NCBI RefSeq assembly: GCF_000308495.1
Contig: NZ_BAFU01000053.1
Location: 62,001 to 126,000 of the forward strand
Source: Nocardia brevicatena NBRC 12119
GTDB lineage: Bacteria; Actinomycetota; Actinomycetes; Mycobacteriales; Mycobacteriaceae
Direction: 5' to 3'
Length of the DNA: 64,000 nt
Shown here in pieces: positions 8,263-17,120 of the stretch. The position numbers were made by a program, and so were the translations under genes. Under the pieces are notes generated by a model. It saw nothing but the letters and a program-made list of their open reading frames with translations. It did no database searches and was not told the DNA's origin. The first letter of the stretch is position 1. Each line of letters begins with the position of its first letter.

Positions 8263-8930
8263 CGCAGCACCGCCAGAAAATCCCGGGTGGCGCGTACCGA
8301 ACCGCGCCACGACCCGGACACTTTCGATACCCCACCGGCACGTGGCCGATAGCTGATCTCGCGTTCCACCACCACCCACCCGGCGGCCGAGGCCCGCACG
8401 AGCAGCTCCAGCGGATAGCCGAACCGGTCGTGCAACGGCCCCAACGACTGCAGCCGTTCCCGCCCCACCACCCGCATGGCGCCTATATCGTGCACCGGCA
8501 GCCCATACCGTCGCCGCAACCGCCGCGCGACCAGCCGATTACCCAGGCGGGCATGCCACGGCCACACTCCGGCAGCGGCCGGTCGCCGTCGCCCCACCGC
8601 CAGATCGGCGCCTTCGCGTACCGCCGCCACCAGTTCCGGCAGTTCGGCGGGATCCATCGAACCGTCTCCGTCCAACACCGCGACGAGTTCGGTGCGTGCT
8701 GCCGCCACCCCCGCCTGGACGGCCGCACCGTATCCGGGCCGGTGTTCGGCGACCACGGTGGCGCCCCCGGCCCGGGCCACTGTCGCGGTGGTATCGGTCG
8801 AACCGTTGTCCACCACGAGCGAGTGGTATCCGTTCGGGATGGCCGCGAGCACCCTTGGCAACGCTTCGGCTTCGTTGCGGCACGGGATCACAACGGTTAC
8901 CGCGTCCGGTTCGGAGCTGTCCGTGGTCAT
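8259..8930 (-). CDS. Family 2 glycosyltransferase
   Basis: 223 residues. The GT-A fold is shown by VTVVIPCRNEAEALPRVL, VVDNGSTDTT and the catalytic DxD in AVLDGDGSMDPAEL, followed by LAVGRRRP and the acceptor-side region HDIGAMRVVGR. This layout matches dolichyl-phosphate-mannose-synthase-like transferases without C-terminal membrane helices. The start is ATG 8930; an upstream extension is Arg-rich shadow sequence. Its stop overlaps the DUF2064 start. A polytopic membrane protein is transcribed divergently 125 bp away, possibly part of the same glycolipid or polyprenyl-sugar function. Confidence 0.9.
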   Translation of the reverse strand: MTTDSSEPDAVTVVIPCRNEAEALPRVLAAIPNGYHSLVVDNGSTDTTATVARAGGATVVAEHRPGYGAAVQAGVAAARTELVAVLDGDGSMDPAELPELVAAVREGADLAVGRRRPAAAGVWPWHARLGNRLVARRLRRRYGLPVHDIGAMRVVGRERLQSLGPLHDRFGYPLELLVRASAAGWVVVEREISYRPRAGGVSKVSGSWRGSVRATRDFLAVLR

Positions 8931-9054
8931 GGTGGCAACGCTAGGCGCCCGCGGCCGCGGAACGCCGGAAAAACCTGTGACGAAACCATGACATCGTCGC
9001 GAACGAGCACGTATCCGGCCCTTTCTCGCGCCGGTGCGATCTAGGGTGACCGAT

Positions 9055-10398
9055 GTGCAGGAGCTGATCGACACCGCCCGACCGCGGTTCCGGATACGCG
9101 GCGATCTGATCGGCGCCGGCCTGGCGGCGCTGCTGGTCGCGGTGGCCTTCGTCGTCCCGCGAACAGCCGGCGAACACTGGCGTGAATCGCTGTACGCCGC
9201 CGCCGCGCCCATATTCGGGTACTGGCTGCCGCATATCGGATGGGGTACGGTCCCGGCGATCGCCATAGCGGTGGCGGTGGTGGCCCGGGGTCCCGCGGTG
9301 GCGGCCCGACTGGCCTGGCGCCCCCTGTTGGGGCTCGCCTACATCGTGGCGCTCGCCTGGACCTTTTCCCTCATCCTGGTGGACGGCTGGGAGCGTGGTT
9401 TCGTCCATCGATTCGAGGACCCCAACGAGTATCTGTTCGAGGTCGGCGGTGCCACCGACATCCCGGCCATGTTGGGCGGTTTCGCCGACCGGATCCTGGA
9501 TTTCCAACCCGATTCCTGGGCCACCCACGTATCCGGGCACCCTCCCGGGGCACTGCTGTTCTTCGTTCTGCTCGACCGGATCGGTCTCGGCGGAGCCACC
9601 TGGGCGGGTGTGATGTGCACGCTGATCGGATGCAGCGCCGCCGTCGCGGTGGCCGTCGCTCTGCGGGCACTCGGCGCCGAGGCGCATGCCCGTGCCGCCC
9701 TGCCGTTTCTGGCATCGGCTCCCGCCGCCGTCTGGATCGCGGTATCCGCGGACGCGATGTTCGCCGGGGTCACCACCTGGGCAGTCGCCCTGCTGGCCTT
9801 GGCCACCCGAGCGGCGGGAGCGATGGTTCCGCTCGCCGCGGTGTCCGGGGTCCTGTTCGGCCTGGGCATCTACCTCAGCTACGGACTGGTGCTGATGGCG
9901 ATACCGGCCGTGGGCGTGTTCGTCGCGGCCCGGACGTGGCGCCCGCTGCTGCCGGCGGTGCTCGGTGCGCTGGTTGTGGTCGCGGTGTTCACCGGGGCCG
10001 GGTTCTGGTGGCTCGACGGGTATCACCTGGTTGTCGAGCGCTACTACCAGGGCGTAGCGAAGACCAGGCCGTTCGGTTACTGGTGGTGGGGCAATCTCGC
10101 CGCCACGGTGTGCGCGGTCGGTCTCGCGACGGCCGCCGCCTTGCACCGCGCCCTCCGGCCGGCCCGGCTGTGTGGCCTCGACCCGGCGGCGATCCTGGTC
10201 GCCGCCGGGGTGTGCGCTGTCCTCGTCGCGGATATGAGTGGGCTCAGCAAGGCCGAAACCGAGCGCATCTGGTTACCGTTCGATATGTGGCTGCTCGCGG
10301 TGACGGGGTTTCTGCCCCGTTCCGAGGCCCGGGCCTGGCTCGCGGTGCAGGCACTGGGCACCCTGGCACTCGTCCACCTGCTTATGACGAACTGGTGA
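9055..10398 (+). CDS. Polytopic membrane protein, GT-C glycosyltransferase-like
   Basis: About 447 residues with roughly 11-12 hydrophobic segments. An early soluble stretch contains ERGFVHRFEDPNEYLFEVGG, and a conserved-looking VSGHPPGALLFF precedes the main helix bundle. Such acidic loops after the first helices plus HPPG are seen in actinobacterial integral-membrane glycosyltransferase-like proteins. The start is uncertain: GTG 9055 has AGGG 8 bases upstream; GTG at 9034 and 9046 are alternatives. It is divergent from the GT2-DUF2064 pair, so a shared role in envelope glycosylation is a fair inference, not proven. Confidence 0.78.
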   Translation: MQELIDTARPRFRIRGDLIGAGLAALLVAVAFVVPRTAGEHWRESLYAAAAPIFGYWLPHIGWGTVPAIAIAVAVVARGPAVAARLAWRPLLGLAYIVALAWTFSLILVDGWERGFVHRFEDPNEYLFEVGGATDIPAMLGGFADRILDFQPDSWATHVSGHPPGALLFFVLLDRIGLGGATWAGVMCTLIGCSAAVAVAVALRALGAEAHARAALPFLASAPAAVWIAVSADAMFAGVTTWAVALLALATRAAGAMVPLAAVSGVLFGLGIYLSYGLVLMAIPAVGVFVAARTWRPLLPAVLGALVVVAVFTGAGFWWLDGYHLVVERYYQGVAKTRPFGYWWWGNLAATVCAVGLATAAALHRALRPARLCGLDPAAILVAAGVCAVLVADMSGLSKAETERIWLPFDMWLLAVTGFLPRSEARAWLAVQALGTLALVHLLMTNW

Positions 10399-10546
10399 GG
10401 CCGATATCCAAGGCTGCCGTCGCCGCCCCGATCGGAGCGGGTTCCGGCGAACAGGCAGGGTTGGCCGTCCTGGATGCGTTTCGGGATCCGGTCGTCGGTA
10501 TGCGCGGGTAAGCATTCGGTCCGCTCGTCGACGCCCCGGCGCGGGG

Positions 10547-11362
10547 TCAGGCTCGGTGTGCGGTGACCAACAGGTATTCCCACTCCATCCGACCGCCGCC
10601 GAGGTCGTGCGCGCGGGCGAGGTCGGCGAGTTCACGGTCCAATTGTGCGGCGCGTTCGGGTTCACCCGCCAGCGATCGGTACACGGCGACCGTGGGGCCG
10701 TAGTTGGACTTGAAGAAATCGCGGAACTCGTCGCCGTTCGCGAAACGATCGATGTTCGCGTGTTCTCGCCGGAGTTCGAGGTCGGTGACCCGATCGCCCA
10801 GTAACCCGCGGACATGGGTCTCCTCACCCCACAGTGGGGGCGGTTGCGCACCGGGCGGCGGTGGCGGGGCGTACGGCTTCATCACGGCGAACATTCGGCC
10901 GATGAAACCGGTGGGTGTCCAGTTGATCAGCCCGATTGTTCCGCCCGGTCTGGTGACCCGGACCAGTTCGTCCGCGGCGGTCCGATGGAACGGAGCGAAC
11001 ATGACACCCACACAGGAGATGACGACGTCGAAATCAGCGTAAGGGTAGGGCAGGGCCTCGGCGTCGGCCTGCTGCCAGGTGAGGTCGACGCCGCGCTCGG
11101 TCGCGATACGGCGTCCCACCTCGAGCAGCTCCGGGGTCAGATCACTGGCCACCACGTCCGCGCCGGTTTCGGCGGCGGGAATGGCAGCGTTGCCGGTTCC
11201 GGCCGCGATGTCGAGCACCCGCAGGCCCGGGCCGATGGCACAGGCCTGGACGAGGCGTCGGCCGAGTTCGGGTATCACATCGTCGACCACGCGCGGGTAG
11301 TCACCCAGCGCCCACATGGCGCGGTGCTTGGTTTTGATATCGGGGGAGACGGTCTGGGCCAT
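10547..11362 (-). CDS. Class I SAM-dependent methyltransferase
   Basis: 271 residues. Rossmann-fold motif I reads VLDIAAGTGNAAIPAAE; motif II and post-I regions follow (VVASDLTPELLEVG, DAEALPYPYADFDVVISCVG, TRPGGTIGLINWTP), as in UbiE/Methyltransf_11-type enzymes. The start ATG at 11362 has GAGGAG 7 bases upstream. A Pro-rich loop (APPPPPGAQPPPLW) is unusual. It is divergent from an HxlR regulator with a 106-bp shared promoter region, so that regulator probably controls it. The substrate is unknown. Confidence 0.88.
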   Translation of the reverse strand: MAQTVSPDIKTKHRAMWALGDYPRVVDDVIPELGRRLVQACAIGPGLRVLDIAAGTGNAAIPAAETGADVVASDLTPELLEVGRRIATERGVDLTWQQADAEALPYPYADFDVVISCVGVMFAPFHRTAADELVRVTRPGGTIGLINWTPTGFIGRMFAVMKPYAPPPPPGAQPPPLWGEETHVRGLLGDRVTDLELRREHANIDRFANGDEFRDFFKSNYGPTVAVYRSLAGEPERAAQLDRELADLARAHDLGGGRMEWEYLLVTAHRA

Positions 11363-11468
11363 CGGATACTCCTCTCGGTGGGGCCGATAACTCAGAATCC
11401 GCCGCGGCGCGTGGCGACCGCCAGTTCAATATCTGTACCGCTCGTGCCCGTGATGATGTACTGGTGTT

Positions 11469-12179
11469 GTGTCCGGTTATGGGGAATACTGCCCGGTCGC
11501 CAAGGCGCTGGAAGTGCTCGACGAGCGGTGGACGCTGCTCGTCGTCCGGGAGCTGTTGTTGGGGAGCCGGCATTTCAACGAGCTGCGGCGCGGTAATCCG
11601 AAGATGTCGCCCGCACTGCTCTCCCGCCGGCTACGATCGCTGGAGAAGGCGGGTGTGCTCCGTCGTGAGGTCGGTCCGACCGGCCGAACCGCCTATGTGC
11701 TGACACCCGCGGGAGAGGAACTTTCGACGGTCGTGGAGGCTCTCGGTGTCTGGGCAACACGCTGGATCGGCGAGCTCGGCATCGAGGATCTGGACCCGCA
11801 TCTGCTGCTGTGGGATATCCGGCGCACGATGCCGTTGACCGTCTGGCCACCCGAACGCACGGTGCTCGCGCTCGAGTTCTCGGATGTGGCGGGCAGGGCG
11901 GCCTGCTGGTGGATCATGGTCGACCACGGTGAGGCGCAGGTATGCGATTACGATCCGGGTTTCGATATCGCGGCCACGGTACGGACCTCGTTGCGCACAC
12001 TCACCGAAGTGTGGCGCGGGAACAGAAGCTGGGCCGGCGCCCTCGAACAGCGGTCGATCGATGTGCTCGGCCCCGTTTCGGTGCGCCGCGAGGTACCGGT
12101 GTGGATCGGACAATCTCCCCTGGCAGCCGTACCTCGGCCTGTCCGAGCTCGCGGTGATCGCCCGCCGGCTTGTCCATGA
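11469..12179 (+). CDS. HxlR-family regulator with C-terminal SCP2-like domain
   Basis: 236 residues. The N-terminal 100 residues are a classic HxlR winged helix (CPVAKALEVLDERWTLLVVR, HFNELRRGNPKMSPALLSRR, RTAYVLTPAGEEL). The last 120 residues resemble the SCP2-like ligand-binding tail found on a subset of actinobacterial HxlR proteins (CDYDPGFDIAATVRTSLRTL, EVWRGNRSWAGAL). The start is GTG 11469. The tail probably binds a hydrophobic effector. It is divergent from the methyltransferase at 10547-11362 and probably regulates it. Confidence 0.88.
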   Translation: MSGYGEYCPVAKALEVLDERWTLLVVRELLLGSRHFNELRRGNPKMSPALLSRRLRSLEKAGVLRREVGPTGRTAYVLTPAGEELSTVVEALGVWATRWIGELGIEDLDPHLLLWDIRRTMPLTVWPPERTVLALEFSDVAGRAACWWIMVDHGEAQVCDYDPGFDIAATVRTSLRTLTEVWRGNRSWAGALEQRSIDVLGPVSVRREVPVWIGQSPLAAVPRPVRARGDRPPACP

Positions 12180-12194
12180 CGACAGCTGTGAGCG

Positions 12195-12377
12195 TCATAT
12201 GCCCGACTGTGAAGGAGGCCGGCAAAGTTCTCGGTGCTCGTACCGACCGAAGCAAAGAGCCGCGGCCTCGACCTTCCCGCCACCGTCGACGAGCCGGCGG
12301 GAAAACGCCGCCCCGAGCCCGCAGGCCCCGCCGGTAACGAGGACAACCTTCCCCGATAACGCAGCCGACCCGTTCAT
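12195..12377 (-). pseudogene. N-terminal fragment of a short-chain dehydrogenase
   Basis: A good start (ATG 12377 behind GAAAGGTG) leads into SGKVVLVTGGACGLGAAFSR and RLVDGGGKV, the NAD(P)-binding Rossmann start of an SDR including the TGxxxGxG motif. After about 36 residues the similarity ends abruptly near 12270, and the frame runs to a stop at 12195 with unrelated sequence. A normal SDR has about 250 residues and the catalytic Ser-Tyr-Lys is absent. The break may be a deletion that also joined the HxlR gene to this site. Confidence 0.75.
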
Positions 12378-13008
12378 GTGCTTCACCTTTCGCCGCTTGC
12401 CTGACATCCCTTGTTGTGGGCTGGTGTAGCGTCGGTACCCGAACACCAGGTCTGTACGCGCAACCCGCGCAAGGGGGTGGGTGCTCGTGTCAGGGTTGTC
12501 ACCACGTCGAGCCTCGAGAATGTCCGCGTACCGACCGCCCCGAGATCCGAGCACGCCGCCCCGGCGGTGATCGACTACGACGGGGCCGAAAGGGCTGATG
12601 GCACGCTGGTCGTTCCATGCGTTCGCGCTGCCGTATGTCGCCTCGTGATGGATGCCCGCGGCACGCCGTCGTGGAACGCTCTGCTGCGGTTGCGGGATCG
12701 CCGCGACGGCTCGTTCATCGACGAGATCGCCACCCGGGACAGGCGGGTACCGGCGTAGCAGGTCTGCGCGGCCGAGCAGGCCGGTGCCGCCATCGACCCG
12801 GCCGCGCTTTCGCCGAGATGCCGAAATACGCCCCCTCCGGCGACACCATCGTGGCGTCCACCCTGGACCTGCTCGGACGAAACCCATGCGAATGCCTCAG
12901 TGTGGTCTACGGTCCGGGCGAGCGCGGCAGACGAAGTCCTGCCAGGTGCGGCGGCCGAACACGGAATCGACGGAGCCGACGCGGCCACGTCGGCTCCGTC
13001 GGCGCCGC
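12378..13008. other. Intergenic stretch without a convincing gene
   Basis: About 630 bp between the SDR fragment and the hemerythrin gene. Several frames are open on both strands, but the translations are Arg/Pro-rich and show no domain. A decayed gene is possible (e.g. FAEMPKYAPSGDTIV on the plus strand near 12820) but I cannot identify it. Confidence 0.5.
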
Positions 13009-13584
13009 TCAGCGGTCGGTGCCGCGGTGGGTGACCGCGTCGCGCATCCGGTCGAGCAGACCGGTGACCGGGCCGAGGATCTTGTCCCCGGGTGGTGTGT
13101 CCGGTGCCGCCGGGTGCGGGCGGGTCGGCGCGATCCGCTTGATCCGCTCCACCCGCTGCCCGAGTTCGGCGAGCTCGGCGGGGGTGAAGATATTGCGCAT
13201 ATGCGGGAACATCACCCGCTCTTCTTCCGCGACATGCGTGCGGATCTCCTGCATCAGCGTCATCAGCTCGCCCTCGAACCGCGGATCGTCCGGTTGCAGC
13301 CGTTCCAGCCGCTTCATCGTCTCTTCCGCCTCGGCGTGCTCGTGTTTGGCCTGCTCGGCCTCCGTTTCGCTCACCTTCTTCTTGACCGCGGGGTAGACCT
13401 CGGCCTCCTCGGCGACGGAATGCCGTATCAACTCGATGGTGACCTGCTCGGTCAGGTCCCTGCGCCGGGTGCGGGACTCCGCGCTGTCCGACCCCATCAG
13501 GGTCTCCAGTTCGGCGAACATCTGCTCTACTTCGCGGTGATCGTGGGTGAGGATATCGATCACGTCGGGGGACCGGTCGGTCAT
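13009..13584 (-). CDS. Hemerythrin HHE-domain protein
   Basis: 191 residues, helical. Iron-ligand pattern of the HHE family: ILTHDHREVEQMF near the start, IRHSVAEEAEVYPAV, KHEHAEAEETM, then HVAEEERVMFPHMR. Such proteins bind a di-iron centre and act in oxygen, NO or redox sensing or storage. The start ATG 13584 has GAGGAG 6 bases upstream. A Pro-rich tail follows the helical bundle. It lies 15-60 bp from stress-type neighbours (DUF2267; zinc alcohol dehydrogenase divergent). A second, shortened homologue lies at 63538. Confidence 0.92.
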   Translation of the reverse strand: MTDRSPDVIDILTHDHREVEQMFAELETLMGSDSAESRTRRRDLTEQVTIELIRHSVAEEAEVYPAVKKKVSETEAEQAKHEHAEAEETMKRLERLQPDDPRFEGELMTLMQEIRTHVAEEERVMFPHMRNIFTPAELAELGQRVERIKRIAPTRPHPAAPDTPPGDKILGPVTGLLDRMRDAVTHRGTDR

Positions 13585-13632
13585 GGAAGCTCCTCACTAC
13601 ATTCGGTGGCGGGTCCGTTGCCGAACCCGGTG

Positions 13633-14043
13633 TCAGTCGAGCGATCCGCTGCTTCCCGCGTCGATCAGCGTGCGAACGTCGTCGGGCAGGGCGGCGCGTA
13701 CCTTGTCGACCACGTCCTCGCCGGTCGCCTCCCCGAAAACCTCGAGGACGACCCGAGCCTGGTATGTCGCCTGCGGCTCGGTGGTGTGTCCCCGGGCGGC
13801 GACCCGTTCGATGAATTCCGCGCGCCCGAAGCGTTCGCCGGTTCCGGCGCCGCCCATGGTGACGGTCCGCCGCAGATGTTCCGCGGCCTCGGTCGGCAGC
13901 TGTGCGGCGATATTGCCGACAAGACCCTCCGGAATCCGTTCGCCCAATGTCTCCAAGGTCGCCCGTGTCGCGGTCTCCGCCTCACCGCGGCCGGCGAGCC
14001 GGGCCCGACTCTGCACCTGTCCGATGAAATCGTCGTACTGCAT
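13633..14043 (-). CDS. DUF2267 protein
   Basis: 136 residues. Starts MQYDDFIGQVQSRARL and continues with RATLETLGERIPEGLVGNIA and AQLPTEAAEHLRR, the repeated helical DUF2267 pattern. The start ATG 14043 is preceded by GGAGGT at 7 bases, an ideal ribosome-binding site. A longer frame upstream is an antisense shadow of the alcohol dehydrogenase. It lies directly upstream of the hemerythrin gene on the same strand (48-bp gap). DUF2267 proteins are common in actinobacterial stress regulons; molecular function unknown. Confidence 0.9.
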   Translation of the reverse strand: MQYDDFIGQVQSRARLAGRGEAETATRATLETLGERIPEGLVGNIAAQLPTEAAEHLRRTVTMGGAGTGERFGRAEFIERVAARGHTTEPQATYQARVVLEVFGEATGEDVVDKVRAALPDDVRTLIDAGSSGSLD

Positions 14044-14221
14044 CCTGCACACCTCCTTCCACTGGCTGTCCGCCCAGCGCCTACCCGGCGCGTATCCGTC
14101 CAAACCTGGGGAACCGCCCGCGACAGCCGTCGTGACATGTTTCGCACCGCGCGGTGCGGGTAGGTCGCCGAGCGATACTGCGCCGCTACGAACCCGATGG
14201 ACATACCTCGAGGAGGGTGAC

Positions 14222-15430
14222 GTGAAAGCAGTTGTGTGGCATGGGGTCGGAGATATCCGCCTCGACGACGTGACCGATCCGAAGCTCGAAGAACCCGGCG
14301 ACGCGATCGTCCGGATCACCACCTCGGCGATCTGCGGTACGGATCTGCACCTGGTGCGCGGCACCATGCCCGGCATGGTGCCGGGCACCGTCCTCGGGCA
14401 CGAGGCGGTCGGTGTGGTCGAGGAGACAGGGACCGCGGTCCGCGGGTTCACCCCCGGGGACCGGGTGGTGGTGTGCTCCACCATTTCCTGCGGTTACTGT
14501 GCCTACTGTCGCAGCGGTTACTACGCCCAGTGCGATACGGCCAACCCGAAGGGCCCGCAGGCGGGGACCAGCTTCTTCGGTGGTCCGGAGGCGACAGGAC
14601 CGGTCGACGGCCTGCAGGCCGAGTACGCGCGCATCCCCTACGCAACCAACACACTGGTCAAGATTCCCGACGGGGTGACCGACGATCAGGCGATCATGGT
14701 CTCCGACGTACTGCCCACCGGTTGGTTCGGAGCCCGGCTCGCGCAGGTCACCGAGGGTGACACCGTCCTGGTCCTGGGTGCGGGAGTTGTAGGCCAGTGC
14801 GCTGTGGCGGCGGCGAAACGACAAGGCGCCGCCCGGGTGCTGGTCGTCGACGGGCTGCCCGACCGGTTGGCCCGGGCCCGGGCGCAGAACGCCGAAACCA
14901 TCGACTTCAACACCGAGGATCCCGTGGCGACAGTGCGGGAGCTCACCGGCGGAATCGGGGTCGACCGGGTGATCGAGGCCGTCGGCGTGGACGCCCAACG
15001 GCCGAAGGGCGGACCCGCCGCGGACGAACTGCCGGTGGACGATAACACCTTCGACGGCGAACGCCACCGCGCCGCACCGGAGGGCAATACCGATGGCGGG
15101 CAGTGGCTGGTCGGTGACGCGCCCAGCCTCGCCGGCCGTTGGGCGGTGGAGGCGGTCGCGAAGGCGGGCTCGATCGGGATGCTCGGGGTCTACCCGCCGA
15201 CCTTCGACGCCTTCCCGATCGGGATGGTCACCAACCGCAATCTCACGGTCCAGGGCGGTAACTGCAATCACCGCCGATATGTGCCCCGGCTGCTGCAGCA
15301 GGTGGCGCGCGGTGATATCGACCCCACCCGCTTCATCACCCAACACGCCGAGCCGACCTCGATGATCGAGGCCTACGAGACGTTCGATCGCCGGGAGGAC
15401 GGGTGGCTCAAGACGGTGGTATCGATGTGA
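14222..15430 (+). CDS. Zinc-dependent alcohol/formaldehyde dehydrogenase family protein
   Basis: 402 residues, medium-chain dehydrogenase. Catalytic-zinc residues lie in ICGTDLHL and VLGHEAVGVVEE. The structural-zinc cysteines lie in CSTISCGYCAYCRSGYYAQC. The NAD-binding motif is VLVLGAGVVGQCAV. An insertion around residues 260-300 (QRPKGGPAADELPVDDNTFD) marks the glutathione-independent formaldehyde dehydrogenase-like subgroup. The start is GTG 14222 behind GAGGAGGG. It is divergent from DUF2267 and hemerythrin, suggesting joint stress control of the three. Substrate unverified. Confidence 0.9.
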   Translation: MKAVVWHGVGDIRLDDVTDPKLEEPGDAIVRITTSAICGTDLHLVRGTMPGMVPGTVLGHEAVGVVEETGTAVRGFTPGDRVVVCSTISCGYCAYCRSGYYAQCDTANPKGPQAGTSFFGGPEATGPVDGLQAEYARIPYATNTLVKIPDGVTDDQAIMVSDVLPTGWFGARLAQVTEGDTVLVLGAGVVGQCAVAAAKRQGAARVLVVDGLPDRLARARAQNAETIDFNTEDPVATVRELTGGIGVDRVIEAVGVDAQRPKGGPAADELPVDDNTFDGERHRAAPEGNTDGGQWLVGDAPSLAGRWAVEAVAKAGSIGMLGVYPPTFDAFPIGMVTNRNLTVQGGNCNHRRYVPRLLQQVARGDIDPTRFITQHAEPTSMIEAYETFDRREDGWLKTVVSM

Positions 15431-15677
15431 CGCCGCCGAGCGAGCCGGCCTGGGGGTCTGTGTTGCGGACGGCGGTCGGTTCCCGCGCCGTCCGGTCCGT
15501 CTCTTCCGTCGGTGTAGCCGAGGGCTCCGGGGCAGAGGTGCCCGACGGCGGGTACCCGCGGCCACCGTGGGTAAATATGGCCGCCGGTCCGCGATTCGCT
15601 CATCGGTCTCGGGGTGGGCGTCTCCGCGGCCGGCGAAGTCGGCGTCGTCGGCGACGATGAGGTCGGTGGGTTGCGCG

Positions 15678-15711
15678 ATCGGGACCGGCCGAGCGCACCG
15701 CCGGTCCCGAT
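15678..15711. terminator. Bidirectional hairpin between ADH and P450 genes
   Basis: Perfect 12-bp inverted repeat ATCGGGACCGGC with a 10-nt loop, ending 10 bp before the P450 stop in a convergent gap. No long T tract. The rest of the 290-bp gap holds nothing I can name. Confidence 0.7.
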
Positions 15712-15720
15712 GGCGGTCGG

Positions 15721-16980
15721 TCAGCGGGACACGTTCAACGGAGCGGCGGGTGGGAAGACGACAGGTAGGGCGGTCAGGGCTCGATGGAATGGTCCCGGCC
15801 GCCAAGTGGGCGTGTCGTCGGGTATGTCCAGGCGCATCTCGGGCAGTGCGTCGAGAAGTTGATCGATGGCGTCCTGGGCCACGAGGTAGGCCAGGGATTG
15901 CGCCGGACAGGCGTGCGGGCCGATACCCCAGGCCAGATGGGATCGGTTGCCCGCGAGGTTGTCGGTGCGGATGGCGGGGTCGTTGTTGCAGGCGGCCATG
16001 CTGATCACGACCGGCTGATGGGCGGGCAGCCAGACGCTGTCGACGAGGATCGGCTGGCGCGGATAGGTGATCAGCAGATTCGCCAGCGGCGGGTCGTTGA
16101 ACAGAACCTCGTCGAGGGCGTCGCGGGAGGACAGATTGCCGCCCAGCACGCTGCCGCCGAACCGGTAGTCGGTGAGGATGAGCAGCAGCGTGTTGACGAT
16201 CAGGTTCAGCTCGAACTCGATCCCCGTGCCGTACACCTGTGAGACATGGGTCGACACCTCTATATCGTCCAGCTCGGTCGGATGCTGCAGCAGCACGGTG
16301 GTGATGTCGTTTCGTGGCTCTTCGTGTTTGAGCGCCACCAGTTTCATCAGCGCCTCGCCGAGCAGGCGGTTACCCTCCTCTGCGTCGACCCCCTCGAGCA
16401 GTGCGGCCGTGCCGGCGGCGACCTGCTGGCCGATCTCCGGCGGACAGCCGAGCATGGCATTGACGACTTCGAAAACCAGCGGGAAGACGTACTGGCTGAT
16501 CAGTTCGGCGCGACCCTCCTGACAGAAGCTGTTGATCAGCGGGGCGGCGATGTCCTCCACGATGTCGTGCATGGCGTAGAGGTCCACCGCGTCTATGCTC
16601 GCGGTGATGGCCTGCCGGTAGCGGACGAAGTCCGCCCCGGCGCTTCTGCTTGCCATGGGCCGCCATTCCAGCAGCGGGAGGATGGGGCAGTCGGCGGGAA
16701 TGTCCTTCTGCCAGTTACGGGGGTCGGCGGGGAAATGCTCGGGGTCATTGAGGATCCGCACGGCGGTGCTGTAACCGATCACCAGGGTGGCGGGTACATC
16801 GGGGGCCAACTCCACCGGCGCCAGGGAACCGAAACGGCTCCGCATCTCATGGTAGAAGCGGTGTGGGTCGGCGGCGAATTCCGGCGTGTACATCGGTATG
16901 CGCGGGCCGTCGGCATCGACGGGTGAACCGTGGACGACCGGGCACACGCGGTCCTGTGCCCAGGATGGGGGCGTACTCAA
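15721..16980 (-). CDS. Cytochrome P450 lacking EXXR, CYP157-like
   Basis: 419 residues. The heme-thiolate loop is clear (HLAWGIGPHACPAQSLA, Cys near 358). Two hallmarks are altered. The K-helix EXXR is replaced by EVLF (291-294, in DEVLFNDPP), and the I-helix AGxxT oxygen-activation motif reads GTGIEFE (about 251-257). Natural loss of EXXR is known for the Streptomyces CYP157 family, which this resembles locally; the assignment is an inference. The start is TTG 16980 with GGAG about 9 bases upstream. It follows the phosphotransferase gene on the same strand after 200 bp. Substrate and redox partner are unknown; no ferredoxin gene is adjacent. Confidence 0.9.
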   Translation of the reverse strand: MSTPPSWAQDRVCPVVHGSPVDADGPRIPMYTPEFAADPHRFYHEMRSRFGSLAPVELAPDVPATLVIGYSTAVRILNDPEHFPADPRNWQKDIPADCPILPLLEWRPMASRSAGADFVRYRQAITASIDAVDLYAMHDIVEDIAAPLINSFCQEGRAELISQYVFPLVFEVVNAMLGCPPEIGQQVAAGTAALLEGVDAEEGNRLLGEALMKLVALKHEEPRNDITTVLLQHPTELDDIEVSTHVSQVYGTGIEFELNLIVNTLLLILTDYRFGGSVLGGNLSSRDALDEVLFNDPPLANLLITYPRQPILVDSVWLPAHQPVVISMAACNNDPAIRTDNLAGNRSHLAWGIGPHACPAQSLAYLVAQDAIDQLLDALPEMRLDIPDDTPTWRPGPFHRALTALPVVFPPAAPLNVSR

Positions 16981-17120
16981 AAAAGAACTCCAAAAATGTT
17001 GTATGGCAGTGCTGTTCGGACTTGCCGCCCCGTTCCGGGCCTCTGCTCCGGAGAGCGCCTCGCCCTGGCCCGGTGGGACCGATCGATGGTATAGCGACCC
17101 GCCCCAAAGGAGGAATTATC

